Counted from the first letter of the stretch, positions 1 through 8,350 are shown. The stretch: 21,834 bases of DNA from an uncultured Pedobacter sp. (GCF_946479715.1 NZ_CAMLHF010000087.1:1-21834); one strand, 5' to 3'. Notes: a model not told the origin generated them from the letters alone. A program made the numbers and translations.

Positions 1-583
1 GATACTTGTCATACGGTGAATTTGCAGATATCAGGGTTCTTTCAAATTGTGAAATGGCTTTTGTAATTCTAGAAGGAGTGATGCTTGTATCACCAAATGC
101 ACTTTTAAACAAAGATGGATACACATCCGTATTTCTTAATTTCTGAGCAGACAGATCTAATTCTTGCCCCATTTCATGTGGATTTGTTAACGGAAATACA
201 GCTTGCTCTTCCAGTCCAACCGAACGCCCGTCCCAAAAAAACTTGCGTGCCCAAAGTAGGTTAACCAAAGCCATAGAATTTCGGCTAGTTAAAGCACCGT
301 CTATGCCTACACTGAAAGATTTCCCGTCGGTAAATGCTTTCGATTGTTCATGGCAGCTGCTGCAAGATAATTTGTTGTTTGCCGAAAGTCTTGTTTCATA
401 AAATAGCTTACGTCCTAAGAACACACCTTCTTTGGTAGTTAGGTTATCTGATGGAATGGTAATGCGATTACCGAAATTAGCTGGGTAACTGAACAGATAA
501 GGGGAGGAGTTTGGTGCAAAAATTCGGAGCAATAAAAAGAATGATCCAATAACGCAAGCTAAAAGTTTGTAAAAATCATTCAT
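1..583 (-). CDS. Di-haem cytochrome-c peroxidase (CcpA/MauG family), 5' part, cut by window edge
   Basis: This open frame reads from an ATG at 583 off the left edge of the window, giving about 194 codons without a stop. The N-terminus (residues 5-24) is a hydrophobic export segment. A CSSCH haem-attachment motif lies at residues 74-78, preceded by a LGRKLFYE stretch and followed by KAFTDGK, SRNSM and FWDGR, all typical of the first haem domain of bacterial di-haem peroxidases. Such enzymes reduce peroxide in the periplasm using electrons from small c-type cytochromes; MauG-like relatives oxidise other substrates. The family is usually 320-400 residues, so the second haem domain is outside the window and the exact subfamily cannot be decided. 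It is transcribed away from the neighbouring ModE-like gene's stop, 108 bp upstream, so it probably has its own promoter. A LLAC string near the N-terminus is too close to the start to be a convincing lipobox. Confidence 0.88.
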   Translation of the reverse strand, partial: MNDFYKLLACVIGSFFLLLRIFAPNSSPYLFSYPANFGNRITIPSDNLTTKEGVFLGRKLFYETRLSANNKLSCSSCHEQSKAFTDGKSFSVGIDGALTSRNSMALVNLLWARKFFWDGRSVGLEEQAVFPLTNPHEMGQELDLSAQKLRNTDVYPSLFKSAFGDTSITPSRITKAISQFERTLISANSPYDKY

Positions 584-691
584 ATTTATTGATATGCATT
601 TGAAAGTTCTGTTTATCGTTATGTTTTTAAAAGTATAACGGTAAATATAGGATGAATATGTGTTTGTTTATGTAGGATTATCAATTAGTTG

Positions 692-1039
692 TTAAGTTTT
701 TATAGAATTTTCTTGTATTTTCAAGAATTCATTGAATTTTTCTTGCAATTTTTTGAATTCATCAATCATATGAAGCCCTTTTTGAGTAACAATTGCCTTT
801 CCTCCACCTGTGCCACCCCTTGATAGGACCACAAGAGAATCATCAAAGTGTTCATTTATATGCTGCACTAAATCCCAGGCTTGTTTGTACGACATTTTCA
901 TCTGTAGAGCAGCCTGGCGAAGTGAACCACTGGCATGAATACGTTCTAATAGCTCTACTCTGCCGTGACCTAATACTTTTCCTGTTGGAGTTTCGATCCA
1001 AATCCGGCCGTTTAACTTAAAATTCGTTTGCCCGCTCAT
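692..1039 (-). CDS. Short ModE-like winged-helix transcriptional regulator
   Basis: A 115-residue protein matching the N-terminal DNA-binding domain of the molybdate regulator ModE and of LysR-like winged helices. Visible signatures are GHGRVELLERI (about residues 24-34), the helix-turn-helix GSLRQAALQMKMSYKQAW (about 38-55) and RGGTGGGKAIVTQKG (about 74-88). Full ModE proteins add C-terminal Mop domains that bind molybdate; these are absent, and the chain ends in a short charged helix. It probably binds DNA, but molybdate sensing cannot be claimed. It starts 21 bp after the DUF2200 gene and shares its strand with that gene and the AraC gene, so it is probably the last gene of that transcript. 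No molybdate transporter or molybdopterin gene is visible nearby. Confidence 0.85.
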   Translation of the reverse strand: MSGQTNFKLNGRIWIETPTGKVLGHGRVELLERIHASGSLRQAALQMKMSYKQAWDLVQHINEHFDDSLVVLSRGGTGGGKAIVTQKGLHMIDEFKKLQEKFNEFLKIQENSIKT

Positions 1040-1060
1040 ATTAATCTTGAACTTTAAATA

Positions 1061-1411
1061 TTATTTCCTTAAAATCTTTTCCATAGTTTTTCCTTTTGCC
1101 AATTCATCAACCAATTTATCCAAATAACGTACCTTTTGCATAAGTTGGTCTTCGATTTCTTCCACACGATAACCGCAAATTACACCCGTGATTTTTGAAA
1201 CATTTGGATTTATTTGTGGTGCCTGAGCAAAAAAAGTTTCAAAATTGGTTTTGTTGTCGATGATCTGTTGCAATGATCGCTTGTCATATCCTGTCAGCCA
1301 AAATATGATCTCATCTAATTCCTCTTTTGTGCGTCCTTTTTTCTCCACTTTTAGAATGTAGTGCGGATAAACGCTCGCAAAAGACATTTTATATACTCTT
1401 GTATTATCCAT
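1061..1411 (-). CDS. DUF2200 family protein, function unknown
   Basis: A 116-residue soluble protein recognised as a DUF2200 member from the N-terminal block [20 protein letters not shown], then [18 protein letters not shown] and the later [27 protein letters not shown]. No signal peptide or membrane segment is visible. The family has no established biochemical role that I know of. The second half is helical and charged, consistent with a small alpha/beta protein followed by a helical tail. It lies 11 bp downstream of the AraC regulator and 21 bp upstream of the ModE-like gene on the same strand, so the three are probably co-transcribed. The length is normal for the family and the ATG at 1411 fits family N-termini. 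Confidence 0.85.
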   Translation of the reverse strand: MDNTRVYKMSFASVYPHYILKVEKKGRTKEELDEIIFWLTGYDKRSLQQIIDNKTNFETFFAQAPQINPNVSKITGVICGYRVEEIEDQLMQKVRYLDKLVDELAKGKTMEKILRK

Positions 1412-1422
1412 TTTATCTGTTA

Positions 1423-2343
1423 TTAATTAAACGATTTTCTAAATTCTAATGGCGAGAGGTTGGTTTTTGTTTTGAATAACTTACTGAACGATTGTGGATG
1501 TTCAAAACCTAACGCATAAGCAACTTCACTTACGGATAAGTTAGTGGTAGATAGTTTTTCCTTCGCCTTTTCTATAAGCTTTTGATGAATGTGCTGCTGT
1601 GCATTTTGTCCGGTTAGGGAGCGCAGCATGTCACTTAAATAACTGGGTGATAGATTTAGTGTTTCGGCAAGATAATGAACACTTGGGATTCCCTCGCTTA
1701 AAGATCTTTCATCTGCGAAATAAGTATCTAATATCCTTTCCAATTGTTGTAACAGGTCACTGTTCACTGCTTTTCTGGTAATGAACTGGCGTTTATAAAA
1801 ACGATTGGCATAGTTTAGCAATAACTCAATCTGAGAAATCACCACGTCCTGGCTAAAGTCGTCGATTCGGCTATTTAGTTCATTTTCAATCATTTTGAAA
1901 ATCTTTATGACCGTTGCTTTTTCATCTTCTGAAAGATGTAAGGTTTCGTTCGTTGAATAAGAAAAAAAGCCATACTGCTTTACGTTTTTAGATAGTGGAT
2001 AACCTAAAAAGAAATCCGGATGGATGAGCAAAGTATATGCAGAACATACAACATCGTCATCATCTTCGCTACCAATAACCTGGCCGGGCGAAACAAACAA
2101 TAAACCACCCTCATCAAAATCATAATAACCCTGTCCATATTTTAACCTCCCGCCAAGCCTGGGTTTGTATGATATTTTATAGAAACCGATTACATGGTTT
2201 TGAAGAGGTTTAACCACTTCCATCTGTGAATGAGGGCCATTGAGCAAACTCACTAAGGGATGTTTCGGCTTAGGTAACCCAAAAGCACTATGGGCATCTA
2301 TTAAGGAAGCAATTTTCTGTGGAATGTTTTCTTTCTTTTTCAT
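1423..2343 (-). CDS. AraC/XylS-family transcriptional regulator
   Basis: An approximately 306-residue regulator. The N-terminal two thirds resemble the cupin-like effector/dimerisation domain common in this family ([21 protein letters not shown], then LLFVSPGQ). The last 100 residues carry two helix-turn-helix motifs: [20 protein letters not shown] and [20 protein letters not shown], followed by the family ending [12 protein letters not shown]. The frame can be opened at a TTG at 2349, but the ATG at 2343 two codons on is the better start. It follows the SDR gene on the same strand and has a palindrome-rich upstream gap at 2354-2391. The SDR promoter region carries a two-half-site direct repeat with AraC-type geometry, so the SDR is the likely target. 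The effector is unknown. Confidence 0.92.
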   Translation of the reverse strand: MKKKENIPQKIASLIDAHSAFGLPKPKHPLVSLLNGPHSQMEVVKPLQNHVIGFYKISYKPRLGGRLKYGQGYYDFDEGGLLFVSPGQVIGSEDDDDVVCSAYTLLIHPDFFLGYPLSKNVKQYGFFSYSTNETLHLSEDEKATVIKIFKMIENELNSRIDDFSQDVVISQIELLLNYANRFYKRQFITRKAVNSDLLQQLERILDTYFADERSLSEGIPSVHYLAETLNLSPSYLSDMLRSLTGQNAQQHIHQKLIEKAKEKLSTTNLSVSEVAYALGFEHPQSFSKLFKTKTNLSPLEFRKSFN

Positions 2344-2353
2344 CGCCAATTGA

Positions 2354-2391
2354 AATGATAACCAATGGTTGGTTAAATATCGATTATCATT
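2354..2391. promoter_or_regulatory. Nested inverted repeats upstream of the AraC gene (candidate operator)
   Basis: An 8-bp perfect inverted repeat, AATGATAA at 2354-2361 and TTATCATT at 2384-2391, encloses a second perfect one, AACCAA at 2360-2365 and TTGGTT at 2369-2374. The block lies 11-48 bp upstream of the AraC start and after the SDR stop. A role as an autoregulatory site is inference; no clear -7 box was recognised beside it. Confidence 0.3.
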
Positions 2392-2425
2392 CCTGTTTTA
2401 ACAAGTTATCTTATTTTAGATTGCA

Positions 2426-3280
2426 TTATTTTGAGGATCCCTGTGCGGAATTAGATACTTCTTCCCACTCTTCCCAAGTTGCTAAACGCTCATTGTATGC
2501 TTTACGTACCCACGGTAGGCACTGACTGCCGAGGAAGAACCGCAACGGAGGGTTTTCTGCATCTACAATTTTGAATAGCGCCTCTGGTGTTGCATTCGGA
2601 TCGCCTCTTTCCATAGTGCTTAGGCTTTCAAAAAAAGTTGCTTTAAATTCTGTGTAAATTTCCATTCCTTGTGCAAATCTCAACGAATTCTTACTGCCAA
2701 ATTCAGTAGCATAAGCGCCAGGTTCTATAATAGTTACCTTGATGCCAAAAGCTTTAACTTCTTCGGCAAGACTTTCATGTATGGCTTCAAATGCCCATTT
2801 TGATGAACTGTAGTAGCCGATAACCGGTAGGGTTACATGACCGAGGTTACTTGATGTTCCCAATATGTGACCAAATCCTTGTTCACGAAGTAATGGTAAA
2901 GCGGCTTGTATAACCGCAACCGGGCCAAGAACATTGGTTTCATAAAGTGTGCGAATATCATCTGCACCGGCTTCCTCAATAGTCCCTACTAATGAATAGC
3001 CGGCATTATTGAGAACGATATCCAGTTTTCCAAAATGAGTGTGCGCCTGCTCCACAGCAGCCCTTACCTGCCCGGAATTTGTTACGTCAAGTTCTAAAGT
3101 CAGCACATTTTCACCATACTTTTCCTTCAGGTCTGCAATACTTTCCAAATTGCGTGCAGTAGCTGCAACCTTGTCGCCACGTTTCAGTGCTGCATCAGTC
3201 CAAACGCGTCCAAAACCCCTGGAAGCACCTGTGATGAACCAAACTTTATTTGCATGTAAATTATCTTTTTGATGTGTCAT
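2426..3280 (-). CDS. Short-chain dehydrogenase/reductase (classical SDR)
   Basis: A 284-residue NAD(P)-dependent oxidoreductase of the classical SDR fold. Seen in sequence: the nucleotide-binding glycine motif TGASRGFG at residues 17-24, the structural NNAG motif at 91-94, catalytic Ser143/144 in GTSSN, and the active-site pair Tyr157 and Lys161 in YYSSSK. The IEPGAYATEF stretch after the active site is typical of the SDR subgroup that soil bacteria keep next to AraC regulators. Position 41-43 (TAR) fits an NADP preference, but this is inference. The substrate is unknown. It is first in a same-strand block with the AraC regulator downstream (82 bp gap), and it diverges from an SRPBCC gene. 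A candidate AraC-type operator lies 56-93 bp upstream of its ATG. Confidence 0.93.
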   Translation of the reverse strand: MTHQKDNLHANKVWFITGASRGFGRVWTDAALKRGDKVAATARNLESIADLKEKYGENVLTLELDVTNSGQVRAAVEQAHTHFGKLDIVLNNAGYSLVGTIEEAGADDIRTLYETNVLGPVAVIQAALPLLREQGFGHILGTSSNLGHVTLPVIGYYSSSKWAFEAIHESLAEEVKAFGIKVTIIEPGAYATEFGSKNSLRFAQGMEIYTEFKATFFESLSTMERGDPNATPEALFKIVDAENPPLRFFLGSQCLPWVRKAYNERLATWEEWEEVSNSAQGSSK

Positions 3281-3335
3281 GATTTTATATTTTAAATAAA
3301 TGATACAACAAAGGTCAATAGATGTAGTAGTCTGC

Positions 3336-3373
3336 TTGTAGGCTAATTGAGGGTTTTTGTAGCCAAAATGAGG
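3336..3373. promoter_or_regulatory. Candidate AraC-family operator: 17-bp direct repeats 21 bp apart
   Basis: Two direct repeats, TTGTAGGCTAATTGAGG at 3336-3352 and TTGTAGCCAAAATGAGG at 3357-3373, agree at 14 of 17 positions and are separated by 4 bp. A 21-bp period places them on the same DNA face, the classic half-site arrangement for an AraC monomer pair. They lie 56-93 bp upstream of the SDR start, where an activator would bind. The AraC gene at 1423-2343 is the obvious candidate regulator. The spacing is seen; the binding protein is inferred. Confidence 0.55.
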
Positions 3374-3518
3374 ATGTCAAACATAAGAAGCTAATACTTA
3401 ATATGTCGCAAATTGCTCGTGAAATTGTCGTATATGCCCCTGATCAATACCTGTTTTTACTTGCATATTTGTTAAAGAAAATTAACAGAAACATAAATCA
3501 ATACTAAAAACTACTTTT

Positions 3519-3968
3519 ATGTCAGACAACAAAGTTTCATTGCACAGAGTTATTAAGGCATCACCCGAAAAGGTATATCGTGCCTTCACCGAAGCCTTGG
3601 CTATCGCTTCATGGTTACCGCCTTACGGTTTCCTTTGTACCGTACACAGTATGGATGTTAAGGTAGGTGGTACATTTAGAATGTCGTTTCAAAATTTCAC
3701 AACTGGTAATGGCCATTCATTTGGTGGGGAATACGTAGAGGTTAAACCAAGTGAGTTTTTGAAATATACAGATAAATTTGATGACCCAAACCTACCAGGA
3801 GTAATGACCACCTCTGTTTGGTTTCAAAAAACATCAGTAGGTACGGAGCTAAAAGTATTGCAAGAAGGAATCCCCGCAGTAATACCAGCCGAAATGTGTT
3901 ATCTCGGTTGGCAGGAATCAATTGAAAAACTAATTAAATTGGTAGAACCTGAAATACCGGATGCTTGA
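3519..3968 (+). CDS. SRPBCC (START-like/AHSA1) family protein
   Basis: A 149-residue soluble protein of the SRPBCC fold, close to the AHSA1 group. Typical blocks are HRVIKASPEKVYRAFTEA at the N-terminus, WLPPYGF, a MDVKVGGTFRMSF strand, GGEYVEVKPSEFLKYTDKF, and a long C-terminal helix CYLGWQESIEKLIKLVEPE. These proteins form a hydrophobic cavity; bacterial members are seldom characterised and no ligand can be assigned. There is no signal peptide. It is divergent from the SDR gene across 238 bp that holds the AraC-type direct repeats, so the two may be co-regulated. It is followed by a stem-loop at 4058-4090. Start ATG at 3519 agrees with family N-termini. Confidence 0.88.
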   Translation: MSDNKVSLHRVIKASPEKVYRAFTEALAIASWLPPYGFLCTVHSMDVKVGGTFRMSFQNFTTGNGHSFGGEYVEVKPSEFLKYTDKFDDPNLPGVMTTSVWFQKTSVGTELKVLQEGIPAVIPAEMCYLGWQESIEKLIKLVEPEIPDA

Positions 3969-4057
3969 TTAGCTCCGGTTCAGACTAGGACTGAATCAAT
4001 TCTGGTGAAAATCGGTAATCGTGAAATATGGTTGATGGGAAAAGCAGTTAATCAGAT

Positions 4058-4090
4058 ACGGACGGTCATAAATGGAATATGGCCGTTCGT
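4058..4090 (+). terminator. Stem-loop after the SRPBCC gene, possible terminator
   Basis: ACGGACGGTC followed by ATA at 4058-4070 can pair with TAT followed by GGCCGTTCGT at 4078-4090. This gives a 13-bp stem with two G-U pairs and a 7-nt loop. The nearest T-rich stretch (tcttttaatt) begins about 10 nt after the stem, so it is not a textbook intrinsic terminator. It lies about 90 bp past the SRPBCC stop and before the DeoR promoter region. Confidence 0.4.
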
Positions 4091-4153
4091 CATGCTGATA
4101 TCTTTTAATTAATCCTGATGATGCAGTTATTTAGTGTTTTATTGTAAATATTA

Positions 4154-4200
4154 TGCAAATATATTGCATTTATTTGTAAATTTGTGCAAATAATCTGCAA
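4154..4200 (+). promoter_or_regulatory. DeoR-NUDIX promoter region with TGCAA repeats
   Basis: TAAATTTG at 4177-4184 matches the Bacteroidota -7 consensus TAnnTTTG, 15 nt upstream of the DeoR ATG at 4200. This predicts a very short leader; no good -33 TTTG was found at the usual distance. TGCAA occurs at 4154-4158, 4185-4189 and 4196-4200, and its complement TTGCA at 4164-4168, so 4154-4168 is an inverted repeat with a 5-nt spacer. These repeats straddle the promoter and are a candidate autoregulatory operator for the DeoR protein; that role is inference. Confidence 0.4.
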
Positions 4201-4949
4201 TGACAAAGTCCAAAAGGCAGCAGCATATCCTAGATCAGTTGCGTCTGAACGATCAGGTGAGCTATCATGAACTGGCAGCAAAACTGCAAACTTCAGAAGA
4301 TACCATAAGGCGTGATATCCGTGAGATGGCCGATGATGGCTTAATAACCAGGGTAAAGGGTGGGGCACAGCCAAGAGCCATATTGCCCGTTACTTATCAG
4401 GAAAGAGAACTGTATGCAAATGGCGAAAAGCGGATTGTAGCCCAAAAGGCGGCACGTTTGTTTAAAGATGGGCAAGTTGTCGTTTTTGATGGTGGTACAA
4501 CACCTTTTCTAATCGCCAGCTATTTACCAAAGAAAATTGAACTAACACTAATTACGCATAGCTATCCCATCGCCAATTTAACCTTTGATTTTCCCAACAT
4601 TGAACTCATTTTTGTGGGAGGGAAGGCTTCCAAGAAGTCAAAAGTTTCTACTGGCTTCGATGTGCTTAAGAAGTACAATACCCTTCACGCAGATATCAGC
4701 GTACTCGGTGTACATAGTCTGCATATCGATCAGGGTGTAACGGACCCTGTACTGGAAGAAGCGGACGTTAAAACACGGATTAGCGAAATGAGTGACCAGT
4801 TGATCATTGTACCTACCACAGAAAAGCTGAATGCAATATCGACCATCGAAATATGCAAGACTGAGGCTATCGACCTGATGGTCACCAATCTGGATCCCGA
4901 AGATTTATTGTTACAACCTTACCGGAAAGCCGGGATAAAACTCCTCTAA
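4200..4949 (+). CDS. DeoR/GlpR-family transcriptional regulator
   Basis: A 249-residue sugar-metabolism repressor type. The N-terminus has the family winged helix: RQQHILDQLRLND, the recognition helix in TSEDTIRRDIREM and the wing ITRVKGGA (residues about 6-57). The C-terminal sensor domain, related to phosphosugar isomerases, shows VVVFDGGTTPFLIASYLP, the LITHSYPIANL strand, FVGGKASK and the late VTNLD. Such proteins usually bind a phosphorylated sugar and release DNA; the ligand here is not readable. Start ATG 4200 is where family alignments begin. Only 4 bp separate its stop from the NUDIX gene, so the two are almost certainly one operon, and the regulator probably controls the hydrolase as well as itself. 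Confidence 0.93.
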   Translation: MTKSKRQQHILDQLRLNDQVSYHELAAKLQTSEDTIRRDIREMADDGLITRVKGGAQPRAILPVTYQERELYANGEKRIVAQKAARLFKDGQVVVFDGGTTPFLIASYLPKKIELTLITHSYPIANLTFDFPNIELIFVGGKASKKSKVSTGFDVLKKYNTLHADISVLGVHSLHIDQGVTDPVLEEADVKTRISEMSDQLIIVPTTEKLNAISTIEICKTEAIDLMVTNLDPEDLLLQPYRKAGIKLL

Positions 4950-4953
4950 TATT

Positions 4954-5574
4954 ATGTCGTCAACTATTTTAAATTATGCTAAGCGCCTCAGATCTATTGC
5001 CCATTTGGGTTTAACTTATGCCAATAACGAATATGATACTGAGCGGTATCGGGAATTGCAGCAGATCAGTTTGGAAATGATGAACATGGCAACCGGACTG
5101 CCATCGGATCAGCTAGCTGGCTATTTTAGCACAGCAAAAGAATATATTACTCCTAAGGTGGATATACGGGCAGTTATTTTTAACGACAAAAATGAAATCT
5201 TGCTGGTCAAAGAGAAAGCCGATGGCAAATGGTCTCTGCCAGGTGGATGGGCAGATATTGGACAATCTCCAACAGAAGCTGCGGTAAAAGAAGCTTTAGA
5301 AGAAACAGGTTTTAGTGTTAAACCAATAAAACTATTAGCTGTCTTGGATAAGCGTTGCCACCCGCATCCTCCGCAGGTTGATTATGTATACAAAATCTTT
5401 ATTCAGTGTGAAATTACAAGCGGAGAATATAACCAGGCATTTGATATTTTAGATATGGGCTTTTTCAAACAAGGTGATTTACCTGAGCTTTCAGAAGACA
5501 GGGTGCTGGCCGGGCAAATTGATTTAATGTTTGAGTATTTAGATGATCCTGAAAAGCAAGCATTGATTGATTAA
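4954..5574 (+). CDS. NUDIX hydrolase with NUDIX N-terminal helical domain
   Basis: A 206-residue protein. Residues 1-60 form the helical domain seen before one group of NUDIX enzymes (LNYAKRLRSIAHLGLTYA, YDTERYRELQQISLEMM). Residues 66-185 are the NUDIX fold. The NUDIX box runs from Gly98 to Phe120, with the metal-binding Glu113, Glu116 and Glu117 present in KEALEETGF. Gln104 and Lys112 stand where the general consensus has Glu and Arg; as I recall, substitutions here are common in this subgroup, so I do not read it as inactive. It probably hydrolyses a nucleoside-diphosphate derivative such as ADP-ribose or a nucleotide sugar; the substrate is unproven. It is the second gene of the DeoR-NUDIX operon and converges with the barrel gene, leaving 1 bp between stops. 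Confidence 0.92.
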   Translation: MSSTILNYAKRLRSIAHLGLTYANNEYDTERYRELQQISLEMMNMATGLPSDQLAGYFSTAKEYITPKVDIRAVIFNDKNEILLVKEKADGKWSLPGGWADIGQSPTEAAVKEALEETGFSVKPIKLLAVLDKRCHPHPPQVDYVYKIFIQCEITSGEYNQAFDILDMGFFKQGDLPELSEDRVLAGQIDLMFEYLDDPEKQALID

Positions 5575-5575
5575 A

Positions 5576-8350
5576 TCAGAATCTGAAAAAGGTATCTCTG
5601 CCACCAACCTTACCACCAAAATTCTGAATATTGTAAGTCAAAGTTAGTAGGCCATGACGGCCTAAATTATTGGTGCTGATATCCCGGATATAATTCTCGC
5701 TGATGCTAATAGATCTCCTTGTGTTGGTATTTAAAATATCATTCACCGCAAACTTCAACTGAGCTTTGTCGTTCTTCAGGAACAAGAACGTAAGGCCGGC
5801 ATTCCAAATCTGAATGTTATTGTTAAATCCGGCTACGGTCTGGGTATTGTACTGTAACTTATAGCTTGTTTCCCAAACCATTTTTTTTGGAAAACGAACT
5901 ACCATTTCTGTTTCACTTGTGTGTACCAGAAAATCCAGATCACTATAAAAAGGATCATCATAAGAACTCTTATTAATACCCAGGTTGTAGGTCTCAGCAA
6001 ACTCAAACTTATCATTTAAATTAAGTCGCGCGTTGAGTCTTGGGGTTAAAGCTATATTATTTGCAAAACTTTTTACTGAATTAACCAATACAACATCGTG
6101 GTTATAGGTTAGCCAAAAACCACCACCAAACGTAAACTGGTTCTTTCCGTTTTTAATCTCCTTATTTACGTATCCCCCACCATTAAACTGCCATATACCG
6201 TCCTCATTAACAGGAGTATTTACCTGAACACCATTGTCGCGTATTACCCTCGACATCACAATTGCATCTTTCTGAAATGTCAGAAAGCCATTGTAGAAGT
6301 AATTGAGGGAGCGTTTGGTGTCATATTTAGATACTCTTGTGCCAATTTGGTGAGCTCTTGCGGGTCTGAGGTTAGGGTTGCCTTCCTGTATGAACAAAGG
6401 ATTAGAGTTGTTGGCCACAGGCTGAATGTATTTCACATCTGGTTCTCTGAAAGAAGGTGAGTAATCCAAACTAAAGGTTTTGTACCTCACCGTCAGTGAA
6501 GGGGCAATGAATCGGTAATGCTGTTCAAATGAGGCTGCACTGCTGAAGTTGTTTTGCAGGTCGATGGTATTAAGCACAAAACCTGGTTGGATGTTAAAGT
6601 CCTTAGTAATCTTCCATTTCAAACTTGCGCGTGAATTGCTTTTATATCCACTTTGAGTAACTGCTTCTGATAGGGTAGGAACCGCTATATCGTAAGCCTG
6701 GTTGAGTGGGTTTTTATAAAAAGTAAATAGGGCATTTTCATTGTCCAGATAATTGCCACCAACAGCAAAACTTAGTGCTAATTCCTTGCTAATCGGTTCA
6801 GCATAGTTGGCATTTAAGTTCAGTCCAAAATTACGGATGTTATTATCTCTTAGTTGATCTGTTACACTATTTGAAGGCGGATTATAGAAATCATTCTTCG
6901 CCACATTAAAATTGTCATTAAGATTATCTCTTTTACTGGTGCCTATGGCAGCATAGAAAGTTCTTCCCGGTTTCTTAAAGTCTTTCCAAAAGTTACCGTT
7001 AAAATAATACTCTGTATTTGCTCCCCGCAATCTATTGTCATTTATGCCATTATTCAGTAAAATGCTATTAGCATCCCTGGTCTCCGTTTGTTGAAAACCA
7101 TTGTTGCGAACAGTACGAAGAACAACAGAAGGCTCCAGTATGAGCTTGGTCAGCGTATCAATTTGCCATTCCGCCTTAGCACCAATGTTGTGGTTATAAT
7201 TCTTATTGCGCTGATTGGAACTGGTTATGGTGTGTAATTTTTCAGTACCCAGATTTTGATTAGCATCAATGATCTGTTCAAGGGAGTTATCGATCGACCC
7301 AAAGAAATACTTACCGTTCACTTTTATCCCACTTTTGGTAAGTGTGTTAAAATTTGCACCAGCCCCGATTGAACGCTGTACTCCTGCAGAAGAGCCTCCA
7401 AATGAAATGTCATTTACAAAAGCAGCCCCATCACTGTTGGTATACATAGAATTAATGCCGCTTCTGGAAAATCCACCAATACGGGAAATCTCCCCAACAT
7501 TAAAACCCGGTTTGTTCACATTATTCCCATAAGTCAGCAGACTTAATTGTGTAGTGTCTCTGAAAAAATTTAAGATGCCACCTGTTTCATACAACTCTTT
7601 TAGGCCGCCACCTGCATAAAGTTTACCAAAGGCACCCTGTTTAATAGCTTTCTTTAGCTTTAAATTGATTACCTGTGGTACATTTCCGGCTAATAGATCC
7701 GGGTCCTGTCTTTTGGCTTCCTGATCGTCAGTCACCTGAATTTTGTCTATGATATTTGCAGGTAAATTCTTGGTCGCAATCTGTTGGTCCCCTCCAAAAA
7801 ACTCTTTTCCGTCAACCAATATCTTACTGACATCTTTACCGTTTACCTGTATACTGCCATTTGCTGCAACAGTTACGCCGGGAAGTTTTTTCAGTAAATC
7901 ATCTACCACAGCAGTAGGAAGTGTTTTAAACGATCCGGCATTAAACTCAATAGTATCCTTTCGTACAATGATAGGGGGGCGTTCTGAATAGATAACCACC
8001 TCATTTAAAGCATTTGTTTTTACAGACATTCGTAGATTCCCCAGATCTATATTGCTGCCTGCCGTGGTAAAGGTAACCTCTTTACGTAAAACCAAATATT
8101 GCCAGGCATTTACCACAAGGCGATACTTTGTTCCAGCTTCCAGGTTTGAAATTTTGAACACACCTTTGTCGTCAGACAGTTTGTAGGTCGTTAAAACAGT
8201 GTCCTGCCCCTTAAAAACAGAAATTGTAGCATAATTAATGGTCATTTTTTGATTGGCGCTGTCAATCAGCACGCCGGTAAGGCTGCTTTTTTGGGCAAAT
8301 AGGGTCACCGACGATAGTGCAAAAGCTATCGTTAATAAGTTTCTTTTCAT
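5576..8350 (-). CDS. Outer-membrane beta-barrel protein, TonB-receptor-like with carboxypeptidase-regulatory-like domain
   Basis: A 924-residue exported protein. Residues 1-20 are a Sec signal peptide ending in LFAQ. Residues 21-110 form a carboxypeptidase-regulatory-like beta-sandwich (LTGVLIDSANQK, DDKGVFKISNLEAGTKYRLVV). About 112-215 is a plug-like domain beginning NALNEVVIYSERPP and including VDDLLKKLPGVTV, VNGKDVSKILVDGKEFFGGD and LPANIIDKIQVTDDQE. The rest is a large Tyr/Asn-rich beta-barrel of the outer-membrane beta-barrel type, ending in an aromatic FFRF as barrel proteins do. It is not a SusC with a SusD partner. The ligand is unknown. It lies 114 bp downstream of the M56 protease on the same strand, so it may belong to the BlaI-M56 unit or have its own promoter; no good -7 match was found in the gap. 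Confidence 0.92.
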   Translation of the reverse strand: MKRNLLTIAFALSSVTLFAQKSSLTGVLIDSANQKMTINYATISVFKGQDTVLTTYKLSDDKGVFKISNLEAGTKYRLVVNAWQYLVLRKEVTFTTAGSNIDLGNLRMSVKTNALNEVVIYSERPPIIVRKDTIEFNAGSFKTLPTAVVDDLLKKLPGVTVAANGSIQVNGKDVSKILVDGKEFFGGDQQIATKNLPANIIDKIQVTDDQEAKRQDPDLLAGNVPQVINLKLKKAIKQGAFGKLYAGGGLKELYETGGILNFFRDTTQLSLLTYGNNVNKPGFNVGEISRIGGFSRSGINSMYTNSDGAAFVNDISFGGSSAGVQRSIGAGANFNTLTKSGIKVNGKYFFGSIDNSLEQIIDANQNLGTEKLHTITSSNQRNKNYNHNIGAKAEWQIDTLTKLILEPSVVLRTVRNNGFQQTETRDANSILLNNGINDNRLRGANTEYYFNGNFWKDFKKPGRTFYAAIGTSKRDNLNDNFNVAKNDFYNPPSNSVTDQLRDNNIRNFGLNLNANYAEPISKELALSFAVGGNYLDNENALFTFYKNPLNQAYDIAVPTLSEAVTQSGYKSNSRASLKWKITKDFNIQPGFVLNTIDLQNNFSSAASFEQHYRFIAPSLTVRYKTFSLDYSPSFREPDVKYIQPVANNSNPLFIQEGNPNLRPARAHQIGTRVSKYDTKRSLNYFYNGFLTFQKDAIVMSRVIRDNGVQVNTPVNEDGIWQFNGGGYVNKEIKNGKNQFTFGGGFWLTYNHDVVLVNSVKSFANNIALTPRLNARLNLNDKFEFAETYNLGINKSSYDDPFYSDLDFLVHTSETEMVVRFPKKMVWETSYKLQYNTQTVAGFNNNIQIWNAGLTFLFLKNDKAQLKFAVNDILNTNTRRSISISENYIRDISTNNLGRHGLLTLTYNIQNFGGKVGGRDTFFRF

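Noticed and set aside
554..583. Lipoprotein signal (LLAC) in the peroxidase N-terminus
   Set aside because: The Cys is only ten residues from the start and the hydrophobic stretch continues after it, so it is not a normal lipobox.
2344..2349. TTG start for the first AraC protein
   Set aside because: An ATG two codons downstream (2343) is the more likely initiator.
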